DNA from: Collinsella sp. WCA1-178-WT-3 (M1)
Lineage (GTDB): Bacteria > Actinomycetota > Coriobacteriia > Coriobacteriales > Coriobacteriaceae
DNA: 64,000 nt
Direction of reading: 5' to 3'
Assembly: GCF_009696325.1 (NCBI RefSeq)
Contig: NZ_VUME01000005.1
Coordinates: 1 to 64,000, forward strand
Under the pieces are notes generated by a model. That model was given only the letters and a program-made list of their open reading frames with translations, was not told the origin of the DNA and did not search any database. Position numbers and translations under genes: made by a program. Positions 9,036-16,997 of the stretch are shown here, one piece after another. The stretch's first letter is position 1; each line of letters opens with the position of its first letter.

Positions 9036-10811
9036 TTACCCGCTGCACTCCTTGTAGAGCCCGAGCGCCTTCTTAAGGTATGTTTTGGCATAACGGTAGT
9101 AGATATGGGACCACTCGCCAACGTTGTCGCCTTCTGTCTCTTTAAGCAGTGCCCATGTGTACCAGCACCAGCCCGCCATGCCCACCTGGCCCAGGTTGTG
9201 ACGCCATTCCGCATCGGTTGGCTTGCGGCTGAAGTAATGCTCTAGTGCCCTGTGCATTTTCTTCTCGGTTAACTGTTCACAAACACAGAATGTTCCAAAA
9301 TCGTTAGCATAGTCGCTCATACCGGCGTATTCCCAGTCAATGAGATCGACATGGCCGTCGCCGCTTACGAGGAAGTTGAGACTAAAGAAATCATTGTGGC
9401 AGAGGACCGGATCGCCGCCGTCGGCAATGAGCATTCTGTTCAGTTCGGCTGCCTGCGTATCCATCTCGGACAAATCCGGCACATCGATGGGCCCGTGTTT
9501 TAGAATGGCACGTTCGTAGCCCCTTCCCTCTTCATAGAAGCTAAAAAAGCGATTAACTTTTGCACCGCTCTCGTGGAGCCTGCGGGCCATTTGCATGGCT
9601 TGGGCCAATTGGGCGTCGTCGTGAACGTCTAGGTTTCTACAATTCGTCACAAATCGAGACACCTTCCAGCCGCGGCGGGGATTCGCAAAAACAAAGGTGG
9701 AGTCAAGGCCGAGCGTGCGTGCGGTCTCGAGTGCGGTTTTTTCGGCTTTACGGTCTACAAGGAGCTCGGTTCCTACGCCGGGGTGGCGGTAGACCCACTC
9801 GCCGTCATCGGTCGTAAAGTGGCAGCTGAGGTTCGTAAGACCCTGTTTGAGCGGATAGACGTCGCGAATTTCGGATTTTTCGCATCCCAAGACGGTAACG
9901 ATGTTGTCGAAAATCTCAGAATCAAGGTTTTCGAGGAAAAGAGGGTCGAAGTTGCGCAGCTCGTCGAGTGAGTCGAACTCGTGGATGGTGGGCGGGTCGT
10001 ACCTGCGGATTTGCATGTCAAGCTCGTTGATATGGTCGGCATAGAGATCTTCCCAGAGCTTGTCGCGAGTTTGGGGGAGGTCGTATTCTGCCTCAAGAAT
10101 CTCTCGAAAACGAGTTGAGAACTCTCGATCGAAATAAGCGTGGCCAATCATATACCATGCATCGGACCCGCCGACCCTAACTTTGGTGATGCGGTCGTGG
10201 GTGTCGGTTTCCAGGCACCATTCGGGTGTCTGGCCCTGGCTGAACTCGGCTGAGTAGTATGCCTTCCAGACATGGTCTGTGAAAGGGTTCTTCTCGAAGT
10301 AGTTGTCCGAGGAGCAGATGTACGTATTGCCCAACATCTCGCGCACGAGCATAATCGAGGAATTGTTATTGCGCTCAGCGTAGGAGCAATTCACGATGAT
10401 CTTAACGCCGTATTTGTCCTCGAGGTAGTAGAAGGACTCCTTCTTGTATCCCACAACGACGACGATGTCGAAAATCCCAGCTTCGTGTAGCTGTTCAATT
10501 TGGCGCTCGATCAGGACTTCCCCACGTACTTTGAGAAGCCCCTTGGGGCGTTCGTAGGAGATGGGGGCAAAGCGACTGGAGAGGCCTGCCGCAAGGATAA
10601 TGGCATTGTCCACGGCGTAGGGTTTTAGTGTGGTCATGCCCTTAGGCGTGAGGTGGGCGTCCTTGATGAGGCCGGCTTCTGAGAGGTCTATTACAGCGGC
10701 ATTTGCCGCTGTAAGCCCAATCTCGCACTCGCCCGCAAGTTGTTGTTGCGTAATGTCGGGGTGCCTGCTCAGGGCATAGAGAACGTTAAACTGTTTATGC
10801 GTAAGCTGCAT
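9036..10811 (-). CDS. Fused HTH - phosphocholine cytidylyltransferase - choline kinase (LicC-LicA type)
   Basis: This 591-residue protein has three parts. Residues 1-65 are a winged-helix DNA-binding-like domain (HPDITQQQLAGECEIGLTAA). Residues 70-300 are a nucleotidyltransferase with the pyrophosphorylase signature AIILAAGLSSRF and ERPKGLL, as in LicC, which makes CDP-choline. Residues 310-591 are a choline/ethanolamine kinase-like phosphotransferase with the Brenner motif CHNDFFSLNFL and metal-binding LIDWEYAG, as in LicA. Together they would phosphorylate choline and activate it for attachment to surface glycan. The start is ATG 10811, with AAAGGAA 8-9 nt upstream. A LicD-type transferase is not in this window. 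The substrate could be another small alcohol. Confidence 0.85.
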   Translation of the reverse strand: MQLTHKQFNVLYALSRHPDITQQQLAGECEIGLTAANAAVIDLSEAGLIKDAHLTPKGMTTLKPYAVDNAIILAAGLSSRFAPISYERPKGLLKVRGEVLIERQIEQLHEAGIFDIVVVVGYKKESFYYLEDKYGVKIIVNCSYAERNNNSSIMLVREMLGNTYICSSDNYFEKNPFTDHVWKAYYSAEFSQGQTPEWCLETDTHDRITKVRVGGSDAWYMIGHAYFDREFSTRFREILEAEYDLPQTRDKLWEDLYADHINELDMQIRRYDPPTIHEFDSLDELRNFDPLFLENLDSEIFDNIVTVLGCEKSEIRDVYPLKQGLTNLSCHFTTDDGEWVYRHPGVGTELLVDRKAEKTALETARTLGLDSTFVFANPRRGWKVSRFVTNCRNLDVHDDAQLAQAMQMARRLHESGAKVNRFFSFYEEGRGYERAILKHGPIDVPDLSEMDTQAAELNRMLIADGGDPVLCHNDFFSLNFLVSGDGHVDLIDWEYAGMSDYANDFGTFCVCEQLTEKKMHRALEHYFSRKPTDAEWRHNLGQVGMAGWCWYTWALLKETEGDNVGEWSHIYYRYAKTYLKKALGLYKECSG

Positions 10812-10893
10812 TAATGGTTCCTTTGCGTTCGGTTTTGTCAGATGCTTTCGCAAACCTGAACAGCTGAAGGCATTACATTCCTTTTTACTATCC

Positions 10894-10936
10894 ATTGGAG
10901 GGCTCGAGCAAATGTCATTTGTTCGAGCCCTCCAAT
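10894..10936. repeat. 20-bp inverted repeat between glf and licC-licA
   Basis: The arms ATTGGAGGGCTCGAGCAAAT and its complement (one mismatch) are separated by 3 nt. Neither side is followed by a T-tract. It lies 3' of glf and 5' of the licC-licA fusion, so it may be a factor-dependent terminator, a processing site or an operator. Confidence 0.65.
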
Positions 10937-11047
10937 GCGTGAGTGGGGGAGACTTTTATCAAAAAGGCGTTATGGACTGTTACGCGCAACTCTTAAACCA
11001 AATTTCGTCTAGCATTCAGGGTGGCCGGCGATGATTAATGTTGAACC

Positions 11048-12172
11048 CTATGCCTCAGTCGGCTCCACGTCCAGCTCGTTGCGGACGAGCTCGAAGGCGG
11101 CGGCGATGGCCTTGTCCATGTCGTAGTACTTGTAGCCGCCCAGGCGACCGGCGAAGATCACGTCGCCCTCCTGCGCCGCTAGCTCCTCGTACCGCTTGTA
11201 GAGGGCCTCGTTTTTGGCGTCGTTGATGGGGTAGTAGGGCTCGTCGCCGGGCTTCCAGTCGGCCGGGTACTCGCGCGTGATGACGGTCTTGTCCTGCGTG
11301 CCGAACTCAAAGTGCTTGTGCTCGATGATGCGCGTGTAGGGAATCTCGCGCTCGGTGTAGTTGACCACGGCCACGCCCTGGTGGTCCTGCTCGTCGAGCG
11401 TCTCGGTCTCAAAGCGCAAGCTGCGGTACTCGAGCGTGCCCAGCCTAAAGTCGTAGAACGCGTCGATGGGGCCGCAGTAGATCGTCTTGGCGGCGATATC
11501 GGGCTCGGAGGCGATCAGCTCCTTGTACTCCACGCCGCAGCGCACCTCTATGCCCTCGAGCATGTTGGCGACCATCTTGGTGTAGCCGCCAATGGGGATG
11601 CCCTGGTAGCGGTCGTTGAAGTAGTTGTTGTCGTAGGTGAAGCGGCAGGGGAGGCGCTTGATGATGCTCGCGGGCAGGTCCTTGCAGTCGCGGCCCCACT
11701 GCTTCTCGGTGTAACCCTTCACGAGCGTCTCGAAGATATCGCGGCCGACGAGCGACAGCGCCTGCTCCTCGAGGTTCTGCGGCTCGCCGATGTTCTCGGC
11801 GGCCACCTGCTCGGCGATCTTGGCCTTGGCATCGGCCGGCGTGACGACGCCCGGCCACATCTTGGCGAAGGTGTTCATGTTGAAGGGCATGTTGTACATG
11901 TTGCCGTGGAAGTTGGCGACCGGCGAGTTGACGTAGTTGTTGAACTCGGCGAAGCGGTTGACGTAGTCCCAGACGTCCTTCATGGAGGTGTGGAAGATGT
12001 GCGCGCCGTAGCGGTGGACCTGGATGCCCTCGACGTCCTCGGTGTAGATGTTGCCCGCGATGTGGTCGCGGCGGTCGATGACCAGGACCGACTTGCCGGC
12101 GCGCTTGGCGGCATTGGCAAAGACGGCGCCCGAAAGGCCGGCACCGACGACGAGGTAATCGTACTGGGACAT
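11048..12172 (-). CDS. glf: UDP-galactopyranose mutase
   Basis: This 374-residue flavoenzyme interconverts UDP-galactopyranose and UDP-galactofuranose. An N-terminal dinucleotide-binding motif (YLVVGAGLSGAVFAN) is followed by the family segments HRYGAHIFHT, FNMNTFAKMWPG, EKQWGRDCKDLPASIIKRLP, RFTYDNNYFNDRYQGIPIGGYT and the C-terminal GRLGGYKYYDMD. The start is ATG 12172, with AAAGGAG 8 nt upstream. It supplies the donor for the two GlfT2-like enzymes at the left of the window. Genes between them run in both directions, so they form a locus, not one operon. Confidence 0.97.
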   Translation of the reverse strand: MSQYDYLVVGAGLSGAVFANAAKRAGKSVLVIDRRDHIAGNIYTEDVEGIQVHRYGAHIFHTSMKDVWDYVNRFAEFNNYVNSPVANFHGNMYNMPFNMNTFAKMWPGVVTPADAKAKIAEQVAAENIGEPQNLEEQALSLVGRDIFETLVKGYTEKQWGRDCKDLPASIIKRLPCRFTYDNNYFNDRYQGIPIGGYTKMVANMLEGIEVRCGVEYKELIASEPDIAAKTIYCGPIDAFYDFRLGTLEYRSLRFETETLDEQDHQGVAVVNYTEREIPYTRIIEHKHFEFGTQDKTVITREYPADWKPGDEPYYPINDAKNEALYKRYEELAAQEGDVIFAGRLGGYKYYDMDKAIAAAFELVRNELDVEPTEA

Positions 12173-12250
12173 GGATATGCTCCTTTGTATGTCAATTGGA
12201 CAGTTGCTTTTGTTTGGGGACAAACGTACCTGATGTGTTCGTCCCTGGGG

Positions 12251-12298
12251 TTAGTGTAGCAGACGCTCCTTCAGCAGCTCCAGCGCGTGCGCGTAACC
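12251..12298 (-). pseudogene. Orphan 3' end of a second aroQ allele
   Basis: Read on the minus strand, these 48 bp encode GYAHALELLKERLLH and a TAA stop. The intact aroQ at 13906-14343 ends GYAHALELLREHLEK. The DNA from 12265 to 12298 matches 13920-13953 with two mismatches. No other aroQ sequence is present, so this is a displaced gene tail. It lies on the far side of the two-gene cassette at 12326-13776. Confidence 0.8.
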
Positions 12299-12325
12299 GG
12301 GTTTCCAAATGATCTTAAGGACTCG

Positions 12326-13327
12326 CTATTCAGCCCTTAGGCACTCGGGTAAGACGCTCCCGACTGCATTCATCGCCTGCGGCTTTAGGTATTGCTCATT
12401 GAGCTTTGCCTTTTTGTAGGCATAGCGAGTGTCTGCCGAGTATTTGATCAATACGTCGGTGAAGAATCGCTCCCAGCTCAGGTAGTCGCGGCTTTCGATG
12501 TAGCTCGAGGGGTCCTCGAGGATCTTTGGGATGTCGTTGTTGGGGATGAGGCCAGATCGCAAAAGCGCCCATTCAAATGATTCAGGGAGGAACAAGCGAA
12601 CGTTTTTGTAAACGCGCTGTCCGAGCACCTTTTCGATGTAGGGACCAAACGCTGCGCCGTCTCCAATGGCAAGAACGTTTTGCTCGGGGCATTCGTGAAT
12701 CGTTCGTTTTAGGTTTGCTACGCCGGTAGCGGTGTAGCAGGGGATTCCCAGTCGGTTGCAAAGGGCGCTGTAGAATTGATAACCAGACTTGCTATCCTCG
12801 ACAATTACGGCATCGGGATTGTCGAAACCTACGTTAAGGTCCTGATACAGCATACTTGCCGTGTGGTCATATAGCGGCTTGGTCACCGAGTAGAAGCGCC
12901 TGTCGCTCTTGCGGCCATTGATCGTCTTGCTTGTGGTGTTGACCAGTTTTAGGATCTCGTCGACGCTGTAGGGGAGCTCGTTGGCGTCGCGACGAGATAT
13001 CAGAACAAAATAGTTGGACGAGCCGTTGACGGCTTTGGCGAAGTCCTTTGAGTAGATAAACTCGTTACCCTCATCTAGAAAGACGATTGAATCTTCGATG
13101 ATCGACAGCTCGCGCTCCCAGCGTCTGCCAGAAAGCGTTTCGCAAGGTACGTCGCAGCTGAGTGCAACGCCGCTTTCCGGTCCTCGGTCGTTGTAGTCGC
13201 GAATCATCGAGATGAGCGTCGTTTTGCCCGTGCCGCTGTTGCCGCGTATGAAGGAAATATTTCGTTTAAACGTGAGCGTGTATTTGACCTTTGCACGCTC
13301 TACGACAACGGTGTGCGTTCCCCTCAT
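12326..13327 (-). CDS. P-loop ATPase of unknown function, partner of the DUF4869-like protein
   Basis: This 333-residue protein has an early Walker A motif (RGNSGTGKTTL, about residue 30) and a Walker B-like SIVFLDEGNEFI, followed by YFVLISRRD. A second half contains AVIVEDSKSGYQFY and VLAIGDGAAFGPYIEKV. Those last two segments recall the acidic positions of a TOPRIM fold, but this is only a visual likeness. Homologues paired with DUF4869 proteins occur on mobile DNA of gut Firmicutes, from general recollection, and are sometimes mislabelled as a translation initiation factor. The start overlaps the upstream stop (TAATG), so the two genes are co-translated. No function is established; defence against mobile DNA is a guess from the architecture and the insertion context. 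Confidence 0.75.
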   Translation of the reverse strand: MRGTHTVVVERAKVKYTLTFKRNISFIRGNSGTGKTTLISMIRDYNDRGPESGVALSCDVPCETLSGRRWERELSIIEDSIVFLDEGNEFIYSKDFAKAVNGSSNYFVLISRRDANELPYSVDEILKLVNTTSKTINGRKSDRRFYSVTKPLYDHTASMLYQDLNVGFDNPDAVIVEDSKSGYQFYSALCNRLGIPCYTATGVANLKRTIHECPEQNVLAIGDGAAFGPYIEKVLGQRVYKNVRLFLPESFEWALLRSGLIPNNDIPKILEDPSSYIESRDYLSWERFFTDVLIKYSADTRYAYKKAKLNEQYLKPQAMNAVGSVLPECLRAE

Positions 13328-13776
13328 TACTCATCAACATCCAAAAAGTCATTCGTGGCACCGACAAACTCCTGCATGTTCCTGACGATGCGGCCATCGT
13401 TTTCAATGCGGATTTCAAAGTTCTTCCAGGGGAATTTCATGATGTGGTAAAGAGTCACCAGCACATCCTGTTCTTTGCCGATCTTGAGTAGCCAGCGGGC
13501 ACAGTTGTCTCCGCAGGTGGATGCGTTAAACACCATATGTGGGAGATTGCGCACCAGCAGCAGCGTCTTAACGCCGCCGGACAGTTCGAGTGGAGTGATT
13601 GAGCCCAGCTGCTTGCTTACGATGTTGTGGGGACCGATGAGCTCTGATCCGTCCACGCGTTTAATAATCTGTGCGGCCATGGGGTCTTCGAACCATGAGT
13701 CCAAGTATGAGTTCCTAAAATAGGTTTCGGTATCGTAGATGGAACCGGGGTAATCCCCCAGGTGAATGCTCAGCAT
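13327..13776 (-). CDS. DUF4869-like protein
   Basis: This 149-residue soluble protein resembles DUF4869 proteins: an N-terminal MLSIHLGDY, the segment LGSITPLELSGGVKTLLLV, and a conserved Cys pair in FNASTCGDNCARWLLKI. No signal peptide or membrane segment is visible. The C-terminal acidic tail ends at a stop that overlaps the ATPase start. It is the first gene of a two-gene unit whose base composition is slightly lower in GC than the aro genes beside it. The CxxxC pair could bind metal. Biochemical function is unknown. Confidence 0.7.
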   Translation of the reverse strand: MLSIHLGDYPGSIYDTETYFRNSYLDSWFEDPMAAQIIKRVDGSELIGPHNIVSKQLGSITPLELSGGVKTLLLVRNLPHMVFNASTCGDNCARWLLKIGKEQDVLVTLYHIMKFPWKNFEIRIENDGRIVRNMQEFVGATNDFLDVDE

Positions 13777-13820
13777 GTGGGTCTCCAGACGTAGTGTGAC
13801 TGCAACGATTATATGCCAGT

Positions 13821-13858
13821 AATAAAATGCCGGCAGCAGCGAGGTCGCTACTGCCGGC
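13821..13858 (-). terminator. Terminator of the aro operon downstream of aroQ
   Basis: A 13-bp stem (one mismatch) between 13829-13841 and 13846-13858 with loop AGGT. On the minus strand it is followed by ATTTTATTA. Confidence 0.8.
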
Positions 13859-13905
13859 GCTGGCTTTATTAGCGCGTAGTCGTTTTGATGGATTTGCTCG
13901 CGACG

Positions 13906-14343
13906 TTACTTTTCGAGATGCTCCCTCAGCAGCTCCAGCGCGTGCGCGTAGCCTTGCAAGCCCTCGCCGGTGATGGTGGCGAAGCAAGCCAGGCGCGCAT
14001 AGCTCACCTGGCGGAAGTCTTCGCGGGTCTCGACGGCGCTAATGTGGACCTCAACGGCGGGGATGGCGACGGCTTTGAGGGCGTCGAGAATCGCCACGCT
14101 CGTATGCGTGTAGGCCGCCGGGTTGATGACGATGCCGTCGACCTTGCCGTAGGCCTCCTGGATCTTGTCGACGATGCTGCCCTCGTGGTTGGACTGGAAG
14201 ACCTCGACCTCGTCAAAACCCTGTGCGGCTCCCGCCTCCTGGCAGATCTGGACCAGGCGGTCGTAGTTGTCGCTGCCGTAGATGCCCGGCTCGCGAATGC
14301 CGAGCATGTTGAGGTTGGGGCCGTTGATGACGAGTGCTTTCAT
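13906..14343 (-). CDS. aroQ: 3-dehydroquinate dehydratase, type II
   Basis: This 145-residue enzyme dehydrates 3-dehydroquinate to 3-dehydroshikimate. The family features are all visible: NGPNLNMLGIREPGIYG with the catalytic Tyr and Arg, FQSNHEGSIVDKI, INPAAYTHTSVAI and the catalytic His in VEVHIS. The usual length is about 145-150. It has a good AAAGGAA site upstream and is the last gene of the aro supraoperon. Its final residues (REHLEK) differ from those of an orphan aroQ tail at 12251-12298, which suggests that the 3' end was replaced when the neighbouring cassette inserted. Confidence 0.96.
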   Translation of the reverse strand: MKALVINGPNLNMLGIREPGIYGSDNYDRLVQICQEAGAAQGFDEVEVFQSNHEGSIVDKIQEAYGKVDGIVINPAAYTHTSVAILDALKAVAIPAVEVHISAVETREDFRQVSYARLACFATITGEGLQGYAHALELLREHLEK

Positions 14344-14403
14344 GGTTGCTTCCTTTGTGGTCTGGTTGGTGAAGGGGCTTGCTGTCTGCGGCGTTTGCCC
14401 AGA

Positions 14404-14446
14404 TAAAACCTGCCAAAATAAACCTGTCCCTTTTTGGCAGGTTTTA
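14404..14446. repeat. Palindromic repeat with GGGACAGG core overlapping the aroE-aroK stop
   Basis: The perfect arms AAAACCTGCCAAAA / TTTTGGCAGGTTTT are seen best on the minus strand, around a core containing GGGACAGGTTTA. The core resembles the GGGACGGGG core of the RAYT-linked repeats elsewhere in the window. The stop codon of aroE-aroK (14446-14444) lies inside its right arm. Confidence 0.7.
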
Positions 14447-15682
14447 GAGGGTGTCGAGGAGGGCGCGTGCGGTGTTGGCGGCGCTGTCGCGTGAGTCGAT
14501 GATGTAGTCGGCCCAGGCGCGATAGCGCGGCATGCGTTGCTCGGCGAGCTTTTCGATGCCGTCGCGGGCGGTGATGGGGCGTCCCTTGTGAGCGAGCTCG
14601 TCGAGCTTGCGGTTGAGCATCACGATCTGGCTGTTCTGGTGCAGCAGCGGATAGTTCTCGTCGCGTGTGACCACGCCGCCGCCGGTGGAGAGCACCAGGC
14701 CGCTGCGCTTGGAGATGTCGGCCAGCGCCGCCGTCTCCTGCTCGCGGAATGCCGCCTCGCCGCGCTCGACGATAAAGTCGGCACAGGGCATGCCGAGGCG
14801 CTCCTCGAGCGCGCGGTCCAAGTCGATGTGCTCGCGGCCCGTGAGCTGGGCGATCTGCTCGCCCACGCGGGTCTTGCCCGAGCCCGGCATGCCGATGAGC
14901 GCGATGTTCTGCTCGCGGCGGGACAGGCGCTCCGTCACACCCAGGATGCGCTCGCGCGGTGTAATCTGGCCGGTATAGCGCTCGACGGCCTGTGCCGCTT
15001 GGGCCACGAGCATCAGCAGGCCGCCGATGCAGGGGATGCCACGGCGCTCGGCCTCGAGCATGAGTCCCGTGCGGGCGGGATTGTAGACAATGTCGATGAC
15101 GCCCTCGAGCGCATCGAGCCCTTCGAGCGTGCAAGGCGCGTCGGGGCAGTGAGGGAACATGCCGGCGGGCGTGCAGTTGACGAGCAGCGCCGCGTCGGAC
15201 TGCTGTGCGATGTTATCGTAGTTGACCTCGCTCGTGCGGCCGACAGGTACAACGATGGCGCCCAGGTCGCCGAGTACCATGCTGGCCGTGGTGCCGGCAC
15301 CGCCGGTGGCACCGAGCACAAGGACCTTCTTGCCGGCAACCTCAACGCCCAGTTCTTCGACCAGGCATTGGAAGCCAAAGTAGTCGGTGTTGTCGCCGCG
15401 CAGGCGGCCGTCGGGTAGGCGCGTGATGGTGTTGACGTTGCCCATGCGCTTGGCCAGCGGGCTCAGCTCGTCCAGGTATTCCATGACGGCGCGCTTGTAG
15501 GGGATGGTCACGTTGGTGCCCTCCCACTCGTCGCCCGTCATAAAGGCTTCGAGGTCCTCGGGCTCGCGCTCAAAACGCACGTACTCCAGGCCCGCGAGCT
15601 CTTTGTAGATGGTCGGGGTGTAGCTGTGGCCCAGCACGCGGCCCAGCACGCCGTAGGGGCGGGTTGCCTCGGTATCGGTCAT
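14444..15682 (-). CDS. aroE-aroK: Fused shikimate dehydrogenase - shikimate kinase
   Basis: This 412-residue bifunctional enzyme covers two consecutive steps of the shikimate pathway. Residues 1-250 are AroE: GHSYTPTIYKEL for substrate binding, catalytic Lys in NVTIPYK (Lys63), Asp100 in GDNTD, and the NADP-binding loop VLGATGGAGTTAS. Residues 258-412 are AroK: Walker A GMPGSGKT (264-271), DLD, GEAAFREQE and STGGGVV. It begins directly after the pheA stop (TAGATG), so it is translationally coupled. Fusions of these activities are known in several lineages; both active sites look intact. Confidence 0.95.
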   Translation of the reverse strand: MTDTEATRPYGVLGRVLGHSYTPTIYKELAGLEYVRFEREPEDLEAFMTGDEWEGTNVTIPYKRAVMEYLDELSPLAKRMGNVNTITRLPDGRLRGDNTDYFGFQCLVEELGVEVAGKKVLVLGATGGAGTTASMVLGDLGAIVVPVGRTSEVNYDNIAQQSDAALLVNCTPAGMFPHCPDAPCTLEGLDALEGVIDIVYNPARTGLMLEAERRGIPCIGGLLMLVAQAAQAVERYTGQITPRERILGVTERLSRREQNIALIGMPGSGKTRVGEQIAQLTGREHIDLDRALEERLGMPCADFIVERGEAAFREQETAALADISKRSGLVLSTGGGVVTRDENYPLLHQNSQIVMLNRKLDELAHKGRPITARDGIEKLAEQRMPRYRAWADYIIDSRDSAANTARALLDTL

Positions 15683-16828
15683 CTAAAGCACCTCCGTGTA
15701 GCTGCCAAAGTAGGTGAAACTCTCGCACACGTCGTCAATCGAGTCGAGCAGGTCGTCGAGGGCCTTGCTGCCAAAGGGGCAGTCCAGGTCAAAGTAGAAC
15801 ATAAACTCAAAGTCGTGCCCGGGGATGGGACGGCTCTCGAGCTTGATGAGGTTGATGTTGAGCGCGTAGAAGCGCTCGAGCACGCGGTAGAGGGCACCCG
15901 GTTCGTTGGCCGTGGTGATCATGAGTGAGGTACGGTTGGCGCCGGGATAGACGCGCGGCTCACGGCTGATGACGACAAAGCGTGTGTAGTTGTTGTCCGA
16001 GTCCTGGATGTTGGGCTCCAGCACCTCCAGACCGTAGAGCGCGGCACAGCTGCGCGAGGCGATGGCGGCGACATCGGTGCGCTCGGAGTTGGCGACCATA
16101 TCGGCCGACATGGCGGTGTTGGGGTACTTGGTGGCATGCAGGTTGTGGGCTTCGATAAAGCCGGCGCACTGGGCGATGGCCTGGCCATGGCTGTAGACCT
16201 CGCGCACGTCGGCGAGCTTGGTGCCGGGCTTGACGAGCAGGTTGTGATCGATCTTGAGGCGCAGCGAGCGCACGATGTGGAAATCGAACTGTGCGAGAAG
16301 ATCGTAGACGGCGTTGACCGAGCCGGCGGTTGAGTTTTCGATGGGCAGCACGCCAAACTCGCAGAAGCCGTCGCGCACGGCGCGCATAACGCCTTCGAAG
16401 GTCTCGAAGAACGCAATATCGGGCACATCGAAGAGTTTGCACGCGGCGATTTGGCTGTAGGCGCCCTCAACGCCCTGGCAGGCGACGGTGGCCGTCTGGG
16501 GGAAGGGCGTGTCAAAGGCCGTGGCCGTGGCATGGGCCTTTTGCGACACGGTGATGCCCTTGAGCTCGTTGATGTAGCGCTGCTGCTCGACCTTGCTCAT
16601 GCTCATGAGGAGGCGGAACAGGGTGATGGTCTGGGCCTCGTAGCGCTCGGGTGCTCGGCTGGCAAGGTTGTTGAGTTTGGAGCGCTCGCGGGCGGGGTCA
16701 AAGACGGCCTTGCCCATCTCGATCTTTGATTTGGCGACCTCGGTGGCAATGTCCATGCGCTCGACAAAGCTATTGAGGAGCGTGGTATCGATGCCATCGA
16801 TGGCCTGGCGAATATCGGCAAGGTCCAT
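15683..16828 (-). CDS. pheA: Chorismate mutase / prephenate dehydratase (P-protein)
   Basis: This 381-residue protein would convert chorismate through prephenate to phenylpyruvate. Residues 1-85 are an AroQ-type chorismate mutase helix bundle (DLADIRQAIDGIDTTLL). Residues 110-285 are the dehydratase, with VACQGVEGAYSQ, PIENSTAGSVN and the catalytic TRF motif in NNYTRFVVIS. Residues 295-375 form an ACT domain (SLMITTANEPGALYRVL, then an ESRPIPG motif) that in relatives senses phenylalanine. I place the start at ATG 16828 with GGGG just upstream; a longer frame runs into the repeat pair at 16857-16983 and shows no homology. Confidence 0.93.
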   Translation of the reverse strand: MDLADIRQAIDGIDTTLLNSFVERMDIATEVAKSKIEMGKAVFDPARERSKLNNLASRAPERYEAQTITLFRLLMSMSKVEQQRYINELKGITVSQKAHATATAFDTPFPQTATVACQGVEGAYSQIAACKLFDVPDIAFFETFEGVMRAVRDGFCEFGVLPIENSTAGSVNAVYDLLAQFDFHIVRSLRLKIDHNLLVKPGTKLADVREVYSHGQAIAQCAGFIEAHNLHATKYPNTAMSADMVANSERTDVAAIASRSCAALYGLEVLEPNIQDSDNNYTRFVVISREPRVYPGANRTSLMITTANEPGALYRVLERFYALNINLIKLESRPIPGHDFEFMFYFDLDCPFGSKALDDLLDSIDDVCESFTYFGSYTEVL

Positions 16829-16856
16829 GGAGACCCCTTTCGTGAATCGTTGCCGG

Positions 16857-16983
16857 GGGTAGTTAATTTGGGACGGGGCTTTTTTAGCTACCCTTTGACT
16901 GGTGGCGAATCGATGGGCGCCGGGGCAAATACTCACTGGCATATGGGGGTAGCTAAAAAAGCCCCGTCCCAAATTAGCTACCC
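16857..16983. repeat. REP pair (inverted) inside the aro operon
   Basis: Forward unit 16857-16893 and reverse unit 16947-16983 have a 53-bp spacer. The forward unit has the arms GTAGTTAA (one change from GTAGCTAA) and TTAGCTAC around a GGGACGGGGC core. The pair can fold into a stem of more than 30 bp between aroC and pheA. Confidence 0.93.
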
Positions 16984-16997
16984 TCGGGGTGGGTGGG

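Noticed and set aside
12326-13327. Annotation as a translation initiation factor
   Set aside because: The only shared feature is a P-loop. There are no initiation-factor domains or G-protein motifs such as NKxD.
16829-16972. Longer start for pheA
   Set aside because: The extra frame runs through the repeat pair and has no resemblance to chorismate mutase. ATG 16828 has a ribosome binding site.
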